Part shown: in pieces, positions 1 to 11,835 of the stretch
Layout of the letters: every line of letters starts with the position of its first letter
Numbering within the stretch: the first letter of the stretch is position 1
Source of the DNA: Scenedesmus sp. ARA3
Lineage: Eukaryota; Chlorophyta; Chlorophyceae; Sphaeropleales; Scenedesmaceae
DNA length: 49,117 bases
Assembly: GCA_004335835.1 (NCBI GenBank)
Contig: RWJK01001974.1
Span: 1-49,117, forward strand
Direction: 5' to 3'
The notes under the pieces: model-generated
Databases searched by the model: none
The model's input: only the letters and a program-made list of their open reading frames with translations
What the model was told of the DNA's origin: nothing
Translations under genes and position numbers: made by a program

Positions 1-50
1 TGGGCCAGGTGCACCGCGCCGTGCTGCTGACTGGGGAGGAGGTGGTAGTC
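1..50 (+). repeat. Echo of ABC1K exon (copy of 236-285)
   Basis: Near-identical to the part of the 193-390 exon that encodes the [17 protein letters not shown] region, with a few third-position changes. It runs into TCGTCTAACG and breaks off. It sits just upstream of the true exon's intron. Confidence 0.8.
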
Positions 51-192
51 GTCTAACGCATGTACTGTGCTGCCCGCTGTCGCGGCATCCGCCTTCCCAA
101 CACACCTACCCCTCCACTTTCCCAAGCTGTCGCTTGCTAGCTCTCCCCCTCACGCCTGCGCTGCGCCGCACTGCTTCCGTGTGCTGCTGCAG

Positions 193-3100
193 CTCTTCCG
201 CAGCTTTGACAGGAGGCCCATTGCAGCGGCCAGCTTGGGCCAGGTGCACCGCGCTGTGCTGCTGACAGGGGAGGAGGTGGTGGTCAAGGTGCAGCGCCCG
301 GGGCTGAAACAGCTGTTTGACATCGACCTGAACAACTTGAGGATCCTCGCGGAGCAGCTGGACAAGGGCGACGAGAACCGCGACTTCAAGGTGGGAACTT
401 AAATAGGAATTGAACCATGAAGTTCACATTGAAGTTCATAATGAATGTTCACCCACTGGATGTTCACATGTGACTGCTGGTGGGCGGTGGCTGGGCTGTC
501 TACACAAGGATTGTGAGTTGTGTAACCGTAGCGTGTGTAGTTCTGTATGACTGTGTGATTGCTGTGCACGTGGCTTGTGGCTGCCTGTCCATCTCTACAG
601 GTGCATCTCCATCTGTGCTACTTGCGTGCTTGCTGGTTACTGACATACCTCTTTCTTATCACCTTTATTTGTGCTCTGTCTGCTATAGCTTTCAACCTTT
701 GCAGGGCATCTACCAGGAGTGCGCAGCCGTCCTGTTGATATGACGAGATCGACTACATCAATGACATCTTGACCATTGTTTCTTGTCTTCCCTTGCCATC
801 AAACATCTCTTGCTCTGCAGGGTATCTACCAGGAGTGTGCAGCTGTGCTGTACGATGAAATTGACTACATCAACGAGGGCAGGAACGCGGACCGCTTCAG
901 GCGCAACTTCCGCGACACACCATGGGTGCGCACCCCGGTGGTGCACTGGGAGTTCAGCTCGCCGCGCGTGCTGACCCTGGAGTACCTGCCAGGTGCGGGG
1001 CAGATATCTGCTGCTTAAAACTATGAGCTTCATGTCGGTTGGCGGCAACGGTGCAGCGGAGGTCGACGCTGGTGGGTTTGTGTAAGAATATTCTGCGCTG
1101 ATACATCGCGCTTGGCTGGGCGAGGCTAACACAGCGCCTCGTGTGATTTGGCAGCAGCCTGGCACAAAGGGCTGATGTCCATGTGTGTGTGTTTTGGTGG
1201 TGCACTGGGAGTTCAGCTCGCCGCGCGTGCTGACGCTGGAGTACCTGCCAGGTGCCGGGCAGATGTGTATGACTTTTTTCATGTGTGTCAGTTGACAGTA
1301 GCGTTGCAGCAGAGCTTGATATCCTGGACTGTGTATGTGGATGTGCTGCGCTGACACACGCTTGGCTGGGCGAGGCAAACACAGGGCCTCGTGTGGTTTG
1401 GCAGCAGCCTGGCACACAGGAATGTGCGTGTTTTGGTGATGCACTGGGAGTTCAGCTCGCCTCGCGTGCTGACGCTGGAGTACCTGCCAGGTGTGAGGCA
1501 TAACAAATGTTGGGCCTGTCAGGAAGTTGTCATGTCGTCCGCTGAAGATCACGGACATGCATTTGCTCCACACTGCTATTCTTGCATGGCGCTGCACAAG
1601 GTCGCCACGCGTGCTTCCTTCTGTTCCCATGTGCTCCATGAAAACTTGCCTTGGCTTGCAGGTGCCTGCAGGCGTGAAGATCACCGACAAGCAGCAGCTG
1701 TAGGCTGCTGCCATGTTCTTAATGCATTCATGGGTTGCCATGCTTGCTCTCCATTGCTCGCTGTTATATTGCCGTTATTGATTCAATTTGCATGCATGCA
1801 GGCGTGAAGATCACCGACATGCAGCGGCTGCAGGCGGGCGGCATCCCCACGGAGCTGGTGGCGCGGCGCGCCACTGAGGCCTACCTGATGCAGGTGAGGC
1901 AATTGTGTTGCATTCCTTTGCCTATGGGTTGAAAAGGGCTGCTACAATAACAATGATGTCGTTGGTGGCGTGGCGGGCCACTGAGAGGCCTACCTGATGC
2001 AGGTGAGGCAGTGAAGCGGTGCATGGCACTGCGACTGAGCAAAGGGTGTTTGATGCTTGTAGGAGTGTGCAGCCAGACATGTGCACGAGGGAGCAGGCAA
2101 ATGACGCAGCCATGAGCCAGGGAGTCAGCGCCTGGTTGTAATGCCTGCATTGACTGTCAGTCAAGGCGTGGTGTATTCTTGCAGGCCAGCAGGCTGTTGT
2201 CGGTCGGCTGGACACGGCTTTCAAAGGCATGCAGCTGGGCCACTGCATCTGTGGCAGCAGGGATCCCAGCCGCACTTGCAGGATCCTAACTGCTCATGTT
2301 TTGGCTGCCTGTACTGCTGGCAGGTGCTGCGGCATGGCTTCTTCCATGCCGACCCCCACCCCGGCAACGTGTCAGTAGATGCCCAGGGCAGGCTGCTGTT
2401 CTATGACTATGGAATGATGGGCGAGGTGGGTATCAGGTTCAAACATCTACCACGTGGCCAAGGTGTTCCACATGCTGTCTGTGGTTTGCTTGCTGGGCAG
2501 GTCACCTCACATAGCAGGTCGTGCTTTCTGAAAGCGCTCACACTTGTGTTGAACTCAAATTGGCAAAGCATCGTAAGTACATCATGCAACGCATCTGCAC
2601 TTGCTGTTTTTGCCCCGCAGATTGTGCCCAACGTGCGGGAGCGGCTGCTGGACGTCTTCTATGGCATCTACAAGTGAGTGAGGACACCCGCCGTGTACAG
2701 CAGCTCAGCTCAACGATTAGCATGCACCAAACTATCATATACATGCAAATAGGGTATGCGCATGGGTGCAGCGCCGTGACGTTGCACTTAGGCCAACAAG
2801 ACCAAGCAAGACGCACAGTACACCATCGCCTGTAACCTGCTACGCCTTGCCTTTGCAGGAAGGACACAAATGGCGTCATCCGCGCGCTGGTGGAGCTGGG
2901 CGTAATCACGCCCACCGGCGACATGCTGTCCATCCGGCGCGCCATCGGCTATTTCCTGGAGAACATCACGCGCCAGACGGAGCGCCAGGAGGCCATCGGG
3001 GTGAGCATGAGGGAATGTGTAGTCGGATGTTGCGCACTGTGCAGCATAGTTGATGCTATGTATGTTTGCTACTTCCTGGAGAACATCACGCGCCAGACGG

Positions 3101-4117
3101 AGCGCCAGAAAGCCATCGGGGTGAGCATACTGTTGTTTCGCATGGTATGGGTCATGAGGTAAGCGTATCTCAGGAACAGCACCTGTACATGTTGTGTGCG
3201 GCAATGAACCGTGTGGTGTCCCATGCACATGATGCGCATACTTACTCGTATGGCGCAGACATGCAGGCGGTGTCTTCCACTCCGCTGCACACCACACTCA
3301 ACGCATGTGTCACCCTTTTGTGCTGACGCCTGTTTTGCCTTGCATGTGCACTGCAGAAAATCGGCGAGGACCTGTTTGCGATCGCGATCGACCAGCCCTT
3401 CAGGTTCCCCGCCACCTTCACCTTTGTGCTGCGCGCCTTCAGCACACTTGAGGGCATCGGCAAGACCCTGAACCCTGCCTACAACTTCAGCGAGGTGGCT
3501 ACACCCTATGCGCAGGAGCTGCTGCAGCTGCAGGATGTGGGGCAGCAGGGCTTCATCATAGAGCAGCTGCAGCAGCAGGCCACAGAGGTGAGCACCGCGT
3601 GTGGTGCTTGCAGGAGAGGTGCAGGTGGCACGCCGTGCGGCGCAGCTGCTTCGCATGCAGTGACTGGGCTGTGTCTCATACTAGCAGCTGCCACAGAATG
3701 TGTTCTACATGTGCCTGCCTCGCGTCGCCGTCTGGCACTGCTGCTGACCGCATGCTTGTACATGCTTGCTTGCCCTATCTCCTGCAGGTGACGCAAGCAG
3801 CTGCAGCCATGCCGCTGCGCGTAGCGCGCATTGACAGCACGTTGGAGCAGCTAGAGACAGGCAACCTCAAGCTGCGGGTGCGAGTGCTGGAAGGAGAGAG
3901 GGCAGCACGGCGCCAAGGCGTGCTGCAGGTGGCAACCATCAACACGATTGCAGCAGTGGGCCTGTTAGATGTCGGGACGCAGCTGGCGCTGCATGGCGGG
4001 CAGGAGTTTGCAGCTGGCGCGTGCTACAGCCTGGCGGCGCTGTTTAGCGTGTTTGTGACGCTGGGGTTCAAGCGGGTGCAGCGGCTGGACAAGTTTGAGA
4101 AGGATATCAGGGGCTGA
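193..4117 (+). CDS. ABC1/UbiB-type atypical kinase (plastid ABC1K-like), 5' end outside window
   Basis: Exons 193-390, 821-992, 1802-1893, 2324-2425, 2621-2673, 2859-3000, 3357-3587 and 3788-4117 join in phase to 439 residues plus stop; the N-terminus (transit peptide, KxGQ motif) lies upstream. Seen in order: the Ala-rich loop [11 protein letters not shown], the VVVKVQRPG lysine strand, DEIDYINEG, the LTLEYLPG hinge, the HADPHPGN catalytic loop and a metal-binding DYG in [12 protein letters not shown] long C-terminal extension ends in a hydrophobic stretch near [14 protein letters not shown] and a basic tail. Family knowledge: ABC1K proteins are atypical kinases/ATPases. Plant and algal ABC1K1/3-like members with such extensions sit in plastoglobules and affect prenylquinone metabolism. 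Plastid location is inference, since the targeting peptide is not in the window. Its introns hold many partial copies of its own exons. Confidence 0.9.
703..763 (+). repeat. Echo of ABC1K exon start with frameshift
   Basis: TTTGCAG acceptor followed by a copy of the first ~60 bases of the 821-992 exon ([10 protein letters not shown]). An indel gives CTGTTGATATGACGAG and kills the frame. The functional copy starts about 118 bases downstream. Confidence 0.85.
1090..1500 (+). repeat. Two tandem echoes of an ABC1K exon end with donor
   Basis: The last ~60 bases of exon 821-992 ([19 protein letters not shown] plus the GTG donor) recur at about 1195-1256 and 1434-1494. Each is preceded by a shared ~100-base intron block (CTTGGCTGGGCGAGG... 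to GTGTTTTGGTG), so the period is about 238 bases. All three copies keep the donor CCAG|GTG. Confidence 0.85.
1668..2010 (+). repeat. Echoes flanking the ABC1K exon 1802-1893 on both sides
   Basis: At 1668-1700 there is a copy of the exon start with acceptor TGCAG|GCGTGAAGATCACCG, which then hits a TAG. At about 1966-2010 there is a copy of the exon end plus donor (GGCCTACCTGATGCAGGTGA). The true exon lies between them. Confidence 0.8.
3060..3130 (+). repeat. Echo of ABC1K exon end and donor
   Basis: A second copy of the [16 protein letters not shown] coding segment and its GGG|GTGAGCAT donor, 120 bases after the functional one (2950-3006). It is almost unchanged. Splicing at this donor would need an acceptor in frame; the nearest AG does not give a symmetric exon. 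Confidence 0.85.
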
Positions 4118-4965
4118 GGCGAGCTGGATGGTATGTGATGGTTGTGATTGGCGGGCAGCAGCTGCAAGCCCTGGTGCACCATGCGCACAGACGGCTGCCA
4201 CTTCTGCTGCAGGCTAAAGGCTGCAGCCACAGAACACCAGGGCCATGTCTTGATGTATATACATATTACGTAATATGACAGTTGATGTTGGGAAGTGCGT
4301 TGAAGTGCGTCGTTGAAGTGCGTCCTGCCCAAGGCTGTGATTACGTGACAGACACCTTATCTCAACTTGTATTGGAAATACACTGCAGGTATCAGGTGTC
4401 CGAGTGCATCATCGCATCTCTTTACAGTGCTCGTCCGTCAGTTGCCAACCCCATGGGCCGGTGCACCAGTACTTCAGTCTTGTGACATGCAATGACTGCA
4501 GAACGTATTACTTTATTAGAAAAAACAAAAAAAAACTCCTGCAATCCATGTTACTCGCAGCGATGCATAATCGCACAGTTGCTATCTTTAGGAGACGTGG
4601 CCCAGCTCACGTGGGGCACTGATTACATCAGGCTTTGAGCCGCAAGTGCGCAGCAGGTTCCTCATGTGATACCTCTGATCAAACTTGTTCATATCAGCGA
4701 AGCATCGGCGAGTTCTCAGCATCTAGCTTTCAGCCGGCCTGTCATGAACTCGATGGAATACGAAAATATTGTGACAAGTGCTGCGACGCATATAAGTGCT
4801 ACGTCTCGCATCAATCGCGCTTCACTAGAATTTTACACCGCGTCTTTACTTTAGCAATCACCCCCTTCAACGTTTGAGGTGCACCTGCAAGCACGCTTGG
4901 CGGCACTTCTGCTCTGCTGAACTTTCATTTGAAGCGAAATACCTGCAGCCGGGGCTTTCAGAAGC
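4118..4965. other. Intergenic between ABC1K and RING copy 1
   Basis: ABC1K 3' UTR and spacer. It is AT-richer than the genes and includes an A-rich run near 4520-4536. No gene is supported. The first ~100 bases are partly duplicated at 8940-9050 (see the ABC1K relic). Confidence 0.6.
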
Positions 4966-7900
4966 ATGCTGCTGAAACTTTTCCTGCTCATCGTTATCGG
5001 AGGCCTTGCCTGTGATGCCCTCCAGTTGGTGTATGCTGGCAGCAGCTTCAGCAGCAACACCCATGGGTGCTGGCCAGCAGCCTGCAGTCATGGCTGAAGG
5101 CTATGCAGCTCTGTACAGCCACTCCAAGGCCATCCTACTCGCGCTGGAGCTGATCTGCTGCCTAAACATGGTGCCCAGCACAGCCGTCATGACGTATGCT
5201 GATGCATGGGTGCAACACATTGTAGGCAAGCTGGTGCGCTTGGCAACACATTTCTTAGATGAAGATTGTGTTGTCTTTACCAAGACTGCAACAGCGTACA
5301 CATATACTGATATGATGCCTTTCATGAGTCTCCGTGCACACCTTGATCTGCTTGTGTCAATGATCAGCACAGTGCAGATGGCAGACGTTGCTGTAGCAAC
5401 TCTGGTGCTTGCGAACATCATTTTCATAGATAAATTCGGCGCCATCCCTGACGCAAGTGCTCTCTTGAGTGTGGTTTGGTGTTCAGACTCAATCTACTTG
5501 GCTGTCCTACTGCTCATGCATGCGGCTGCCGCTAGCTTCAAGACAGTGCCACCAGAGCATGCTAAGCAGAGGATGCGTGTGATTGCAGCCATGTGCTGCA
5601 TACTGCAGGTCCTGCCCACCTGTCTGGACTTACTTGTACCTTTTGCAACCAACAAGCAGGTGCAGCGGGTGCAGCATATGGTACAAACAAGGTTTAACGA
5701 CTTGCATGTAGCCTGCATGCTATCTTGCATCACATTTGCGCCTTTGGCAGCACTTCCCGTGGCAGCTGCCATTCCTGTGGCGCCGGTGTTGTGCAGGTTG
5801 ATTGTGGGCATGTGGGCATATTTTGAAGCTGGTACCAGCCGCAGCGGAATGGCGTGTTACATATTTGTAGCATGTGTGGGTGTGTGCGTGCTGAAGCTCT
5901 CGTTCATGCATGTTGCTCAAGCTGTGGCACGTGCGTGCGCAGCTTGCACAACAGTCAAAAGGGCCTGGGAAGCCAGGGATCCTGAAGTCATGCGACGCTT
6001 ATACAAAACAGCGTTGGTAGGATGTGTGGGTGCTGCTGCGTCAGCCTACCTGTTTCAATTTACTATCGATTGGGGCTATGTTGACTACATGGCAGTGCTG
6101 GCCTGGGGTGTAGTTGATGTCAGCATGGCTGCTGTAGCAGCAGGGGTTTTGTGGGTCTTCTGCAAGACCTGGCGCCGTCTCTTTCTCAGAGATGTACTTG
6201 CATGGTACAACAAGCAGCAGCGCTGCAGGCGGCGCTTGCAAAGCATGAGCTATGGTGGCAGCAGCAGTCAAGACAAGCGCATCAGCCAGCGCGGTGGCAA
6301 GGCAGCAGCAGGCACAGGCAGCAGGCACCGCAGCAGCAGCAGCGGCCGAAAAGAGGAGCACACACGTTGTGTGATGGAAGATCAGTTTGCATGCAGCACA
6401 GCTGCCATGTCTGGCAGCAGCAGTAGCAGCCGCCATAGCAGTGACAGTGATGACAACAATCAGCCAGCGGACGAGCTGCTTACGCTGCTGTCAGCAAGCA
6501 AGGACCCCATCAACAAGGACAGGCTGACAGCAGCGAAGGTCCTGCAGTCAGGCAATGCAGCTGTCAGGGTTGCTGTCACTACACCATCCAAAGCAGCGGC
6601 ACGCAAGGCAGCTGCGGCATCCAAGGCGAAAGGAAAAGATGCTGCTGCTGCTGAGGCGCCTGTATCTTCCACACCTGCAACTACAGCCAAGCGTGGCAGC
6701 AAGGCTGCTTCTCGCAACAGCAAGGCACTAGGTGAGTCATGCTGTGGCGTGGCAGCANGGGGGGGGGAGGGCTTGCAGGACAGGCCTGGAGCAGCATGCA
6801 GTGCTTGCAGGAACTGCATGGATTGCCTAGTAATGTCTTGCAGGACTGGCAAGGGCTCGGAGCAGCATGCAGTGCTTGCAGGAACTGCATGTATTGCGTG
6901 ACAGTGGCCTGCAGGACAGGTGAGGGCTTGTAGCAGCATGCAGATGCTTGCAGGAATTGCGCGTCTGCCTGAAAATGGCTTGCAGGACAGGCCAGGGCTT
7001 GGAGCAGCATGCAGTGCTTGCAGGAACTGCGCGTCTCGCCTGACAGTGGCTTGCAGGAGAGGGTGATGCTTGCAGGACAGGTTGTTGCACCATGTCTGCA
7101 GCAGGGTGTGCAGGACAGGCTATTGGCTTCCTGCTCTTTGCATGCTAAACAACACTGCAGCCTGTCATGCTGTGCACCTAACACATGTTGCTGCTGCTGC
7201 TTTCGCTGCTGCAGGTGATGCCTCTGCTGCCACCAAGCCGCCCAGGCTGTCTGCACCCGCAACAGCCCGCAGCATGGCCAGCAGCGCTGCTGTTGGCAGC
7301 AGCAGCAGCAGCAGCGCCCACATTCCCGCCAGCAGTCCGCAGCCTGCTGCCTCCTCTTCTCAGCCACTGCCATCCACCACAACTCAGCCTCAGCCCAGCA
7401 TCAAGCGACTGCCAGTGACAGCTGTTGCCAAGCCAGCTGCAGCATCTGTGCCCTCGGCACGGCGCAGCAGCACCACCCTGCTCAATAACGACTCCACTAC
7501 CAGCAGCAGCAGCAGCAGCAGCAGCAACAGCTGTGCTTGGGAGTTGCTGCGCACTGGAGCAGCGTCACCTCAGCCGTTTTTCGACACCCGTGACACTGTC
7601 ACCCAGGCACCTTCCCTGCGGCCTGCTGCTGCAGACACCCGCGCGGCAAGCTCTGAACATTCGCTGCTGAAGATGCTTCCCTGGCTGTCCAGTGCAGCAA
7701 CAGCTGCACCGCTTGCTGCATCACAACACCCTCACATCTCCACCCCAACAACATTTGCAGCGCGGCTGGCAGGTGCAGCTCCGGGCAGCAGCGGCGCAGC
7801 AGCTGGGGCAACCAATCCTGCAGGACGCATCAGGGGCAGCACTGCCAGCAGTGTGAGCAGGCCGCCTGGGCAGCCAGGTGCAGCGCTGCAGATGCCTGCA

Positions 7901-8550
7901 GGCCCTGCATGGCCTGGCGAGGCGGCAGCAGCAACAGCAGCCTCAGCAGCAGCTCAGCTGGCAGCCTCTCCTGCAGCTTTCAGCTTCACCCAGCAGCAGG
8001 TACTTTCTACAAACCTGTGTGACCCAGCGGCTGACTCAGGAGCAGCCAGGAGCTTTGCGGCTGCAGCAGCTGCAGGCCCAGGCCAAACGGACGGGTATGA
8101 GCAGGAGCTGTGTGTGGTGTGCTGGGAGTGCCGCCGCAGCGTGGCACTGGTGCATGGAGATGATGCACACCTGGTGAGATGGCTGGCAGCAGCAGCAGCA
8201 GCAGGTAGCTAGCCCTGCACCTCTCGGATGCTGTTTGTGCTCAATGTCATGCAGTTGTCGGCTCTCCCAAATTGCCATAGGGAACCTGCCGCCGTTGCTG
8301 CACCACTGCTGTGCTCCAGCTTCTGGTCTCAAGCTCCTCTGGCATGCCACAAAGCACCCAAGTGCATTATTCAAAACAGCTTTTTGACACAATCATTTTG
8401 TAACCGCTTCTGCCTGTCCCTGCTTTGTGCTGTCCTCTGCCAATGCAGTGCCTGTGCACCGCCTGCAGCCAGCAGTATGACCACCAGGCCAAGGGCTGCC
8501 CCATGTGCAGGAGGGCAGTGGAGTTCGTGCTGCCAAGTTACAGCTGCTGA
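4966..8550 (+). CDS. Membrane-RING protein, array copy 1 (signal-peptide frame broken)
   Basis: Exons: about 5015-6731, 7215-8173 and 8449-8550; phases 1 and 0. The first exon encodes some nine hydrophobic segments, then a basic Arg-rich stretch and a Ser/Gln/Ala-rich region. The last two exons encode a low-complexity middle and a RING of the MUL1 type: CVVC, then HGDDAH split by the intron, then CLCTAC and CPMCRR, ending FVLPSYSC. Known: such RINGs recruit E2 enzymes for ubiquitination. Inference: a membrane-anchored E3 ligase. The ATG at 4966 aligns with the start of copy 2 and opens a 43-codon signal-peptide frame that stops at 5095-5097. The long frame is shifted, with first ATG at 5015 (925 aa), so the hydrophobic leader is lost unless the assembly has an indel near 5050-5090. 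Confidence 0.75.
6765..7090 (+). repeat. ~75-bp minisatellite in intron 1 of RING copy 1
   Basis: About five degenerate units built on GGACAGG, GGGCTTGGAGCAGCATGCAG and TGCTTGCAGGAACTGC. Each unit contains one or two TTGCAGGA motifs that resemble 3' splice sites. The intron also has one undetermined base at 6758 beside a G run. The same repeat occurs in the matching intron of copy 2. Confidence 0.85.
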
Positions 8551-8739
8551 TGAGCTTGCTATTTTGACGCCAGCGTTGTGTTTTGCAGCCTCGGTTGCAG
8601 AACTGGCTAATGACTCGTGGTGTGGTGCGGCGACACAAGGCAGCTGCACAGGCAGGAGCACGAAAGGGGTGTTTGGCCGCAGCTTCTGCGCAAAGTAGAT
8701 ATAGAGCGGTGTTGAACACAGTTGGCATTTGCATCGTAC

Positions 8740-9050
8740 CTGTCTTTCTGGCTGGACAGTTCCCGCGCCCTGAGGTGGAGGCGGAGTTGGCGGGGTCTAA
8801 GCTACGATTGTATTTGGAGTTAAGCAGTCACTTGGCAGCAGGAGCTCTGCCGATATGAGCTGGCCCCGCTGATCAGTGTATCCATGATGCTGCGGTGCAA
8901 GCGGGTACAGAGGCTGTACACGTCTGAGAAGATTGTCAGGGCTGAAGTTATTCGATGGTTCAGACTAGCGGCAAGCCAATGCAGCATGCACTGAGACATG
9001 TGCCACTCCTGCTGTGGCTGCAGCCACGGAATATGTTGGTCGAGTTGAAA
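8740..9050 (+). pseudogene. Relic of the ABC1K 3' end downstream of RING copy 1
   Basis: From about 8830 the sequence matches the ABC1K last exon and 3' UTR. CAAGCGGGTACAGAGGCTGT and TCTGAGAAGATTGTCAGGGC match the region coding [16 protein letters not shown] at 4066-4116. GCAAGCC...CTGCAGCCACGGAAT matches 4157-4235. The frame is degraded and no start or other exon is present. The stretch 8740-8830 instead matches the 3' flank of RING copy 2 (about 13285-13380). The junction near 8830 therefore marks the end of the duplicated block. Confidence 0.8.
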
Positions 9051-9665
9051 TTTGCGATGTAATATGTTTTAATGTGTCGGATTTTGTTGCTAGTGAAGGC
9101 TCTGCATCTTTCATCGCATTACTCATCTGGCTCAAAGCCTGTGTCGGCACCTGGTGAAAGTATGCTCATGTCCAATGTTACCTCATTGCCATCTTTCTGA
9201 GCGAAGAATAGCTCAGCTGAGCCAGCCATGAGACATACAGGCTGCCTGATCATCTGTCGGTCTTCAGCGAAGCATTACAGCACAGTCTGTCCCTCAGCGA
9301 CGTAAGGCACCAGTGGCATCCGATGGCATGAGTCATGCCACGAGCCACAACTGCGCACCGGAGCACCCCGTAGCTTTAAATTGTTGTTGAAATCCGACGC
9401 ATATGTATCAGCCCAATTGCAATAGTCCTTGAAGCGGTCTGTCACAATTCGTTCGAAAAACAAAAACAGGTTGTGACACTTGCATCATGGCGGCGTATAT
9501 CGGGTAGTTTACGTCTCGCAATATCTTGTGCTGGTCAGCTTGTTGTGCCTCAGAGCATTATTCCCTTCGACGACTCAGGACCCTGCCAACAAGCCTCCCG
9601 GCACTTCTACTGTTAGTCTGCTGTTTCTTGCTGCAGTGAGGTCCTGCTGTTCCAATCTAAGAGAC
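9051..9665. other. Intergenic before RING copy 2
   Basis: Diverged counterpart of 4240-4965 (shared short stretches such as CAGCGAAGCAT and GACGCATAT). No separate gene is supported. It presumably holds the promoter of copy 2, but no core element can be named. Confidence 0.5.
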
Positions 9666-11791
9666 ATGCTCTCAAAAGCATACACTTTGCTTTTGATCAT
9701 CGGATGGCTTGCTGCTGATGTTCTCCAGTTGGTGTCTGCTGGCAGCAGTTTCAGCAGCAGTACCCAGCAGGCTGCAGCTGCAGTCATGTGTAAAGGCTAT
9801 GCAGCTCTGTACAGGGACACCAAGGCAGCCTTACTCGCAATGGAGTTAGGATGCAGCTTGATCCTGGTCTTCAGCGCGACAGTGATGATGTATGTTGATG
9901 CATGGGTGGAACACGTCAGCATCATGCTGGTGCAGTGTGCAGAAGAATTGATGGTCAAGAAGGGCGCTTCCTCTAAGAGCGCTCTTAGAGCTTGCACATA
10001 CTATACAGCCTTACCATTTTTCAGCCATTCCGCACAGATTTGCCTGCTTGGGTCAATGGTCAGGGCAGTGCAGGCAGCAGACTTTCTGGAGGTAACTCCG
10101 GCACTCCTAATCAACATCATTGTCATCATTTTGCATGGCAGCTTCCCTGACAGCTATTCCATCCTTGCAGCAGCATGGGGTGCAAACCCGTTCAGGGTGG
10201 CTGCAGTACTGGTTGCGCTTGCAGGCAGCGCTAGCTACCTGAGTATGCCAAGGGAGCATGCAGGGCAGAAGGTGCGCTTGACTGCAGCCTTATGCTTCAC
10301 ACTACATGTCTTACCAAAGTTTATAGACCTGCTTTCACCAGTAGCAGCCAATCCACAAGCAACACACACAGACTGTGAATTTGTGTGCCTGGTTTGCATC
10401 CTATCCTGCATTGGACTTGCGCCCAGGGCAGCAATACCCCCAGCATTTGGATTCTTTACGTTCAACATGGCTGCAACGCATCCTTGGTGGTACGTCCTTA
10501 TTTTGGTGCTTGTGTTCATGCATATGATGGAGGACATTGGCAAAACACGTGTCGGTATGATGTTAAAATCATCAAGAGATGCATGGAATGACGCCAGTCC
10601 TGCATCAAAGCAGCGTGTCTGCAGCTATCTGTTGGGATCTGCTGGTGCTGTGTTGTCGCCCTACCTTGTCAGATGTGCAATCAGCCACTACATGACAGTG
10701 ATTACCTGGACTGGAGTCTGGTTGTCAGCAACGTTTGTGTTCGCTGTATGCAAGGTGTGTGGCCCTGTCCTAGGCAAAAAGCTATGCGTGTGGTACCGTG
10801 AGAAGCAGCGCAGCAGGCTTCGCTTGCACAACAGAAGCAGTGGAGGCAGCAGCAGACGTGACAAGCGCACCAGCCAGCGTGGCGGCAAGTCAACTGAAGG
10901 TACAAGCAGCAAGAACAGCAGCAACAGCAGCTTGCAGCTGGAGCGCACACAGCAATTTGGACTGGAAGGAGGTAGTGCATGCAGCGCAGCTGGCGGCGGC
11001 AGTGAAGACGACAACCAGTCAATGGACGAGCTACTTGCGCTGCTGTCAGCCAGCAGAGACCCCATCAACACAGACAAGCTGACAGCTGCGGGCCTGCAGC
11101 CAGGCCATGCAGCTGTCAGGGTTGCTGTCGCCACACCATCCAAAGCAGCAGCAAGCAAGGCAGCTGCGGCATCCAAGGCGGATGGAAAGGATGCTGTTGC
11201 TGCTGAGCCAGCTGCATCCTCCACCCGTGCAACTACAGCCAAGCGCGGCAGCAAGGCTGCTTCTCGCAACAGCAAGGCACTAGGTGAGTCATGCTGTGGC
11301 ATGGCAGCAGGAGGAAAAAGCTTGCAGGACAGGCAAGGGCTTGCAGCAGCATGCAGTGCCTGCAGGAACTGCATGGCGTGCGAGGATAGCAGCTTGCAGG
11401 ACACGTAGGGGCTTGATGCAGCAAGCAGTGCTTGCAGGAACTGCATAGCTTGCTCAGATAGGTGGTTTGCAGGACAGGCAGGGACTTTTAGCAGGATGCA
11501 GTGCTTGCAGGAACTCCGAGTCTTGCCTGACAGTGGCTTGCAGGAGAGGGTGATGCTTGCAGGAAAGGCTGCTGCACCTTGCATGCGGCAAGGAGTGCAG
11601 GACAGGCTGTCGCCTTCCTGCTCTTTGCATTACAAGAGCACTGCACGACCATCTGCAGCCTGTCATGCTATGCACATCACTAAAGTTGCTCCTGCTGTTC
11701 TCACTGCTGCAGGTGATGCCTCTGCTGCCACCAAGCCACCCAGGCTGTCTGCACCCGCAACAGCCCGCAGCAGTGCCAGCAGCGCCGCTGT

Positions 11792-11835
<44 letters not shown>

